A stretch of DNA of 5,079 nt from Roseovarius sp. UBA6217 (lineage in GTDB: Bacteria; Pseudomonadota; Alphaproteobacteria; Rhodobacterales; Rhodobacteraceae), in the NCBI GenBank assembly GCA_002421985.1, contig DISF01000019.1, positions 254 to 5,332 of the forward strand, given 5' to 3'. A program made the translations under genes and the position numbers. This document shows positions 5,079-5,079 of this stretch, one piece after another (position 1 is the first letter of the stretch; each line of letters begins with the position of its first letter). Under the pieces are notes generated by a model. The model was not told the DNA's origin, ran no database searches, and saw only the letters and a list, made by a program, of their open reading frames with translations.

Positions 5079-5079
5079 C

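Overview
The window looks like chromosomal DNA from a GC-rich alphaproteobacterium, most likely a Rhodobacteraceae/Roseobacter-type organism. This is inferred from the strong G/C third-position preference of the housekeeping genes, the style of the MurD and IspG proteins, and a tight BolA/IbaG - small membrane protein - monothiol glutaredoxin cluster. No rRNA, tRNA, CRISPR array, integrase or insertion sequence is visible.

Left part, + strand. The window opens in the 3' end of ispG (isoprenoid biosynthesis). Fifty-two bases later comes a two-gene unit with its own consensus -10 box: a complete DNA cytosine-C5 methyltransferase (400-1557) and a small GIY-YIG nuclease (1554-2093), joined by a GTGA stop/start overlap. 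Together they look like a compact type II restriction-modification system whose nuclease is of the GIY-YIG class. Their third codon positions are clearly less GC-rich than those of the neighbours (27/40 and 25/40 G/C-ending codons against 37/40 in grxD, counted over the first 40 codons), which suggests the pair arrived by transfer.

Middle part, - strand, convergent with the first unit. Reading right to left: an IbaG/BolA-family protein (2996-3232), a one-TM small protein of unknown function (2751-2996), the CGFS glutaredoxin grxD (2392-2754), and a small signal-anchored acidic protein that appears broken by a frameshift at a (CG)5 tract (2132-2367). Overlaps of 1 and 4 nt and a 24-nt gap indicate one operon. 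IbaG/BolA and CGFS glutaredoxins form [2Fe-2S] complexes, so the operon most likely serves iron-sulfur trafficking or iron sensing. Just upstream of ibaG is a coding-like frame ending at 3252 with no start codon, which may be a gene remnant.

Right part, - strand. murD (peptidoglycan synthesis) enters from the right edge and stops at 3765. A good intrinsic terminator follows at 3646-3677. The gap between it and ibaG is rich in hairpins and holds a perfect 21-bp inverted repeat (3548-3568 / 3665-3685) in which the terminator stem is partly duplicated in opposite orientation.

The most notable items are the methyltransferase/GIY-YIG pair, the frameshifted small gene, the inverted duplicated terminator-like element, and the unknown membrane protein embedded between two iron-sulfur partners.
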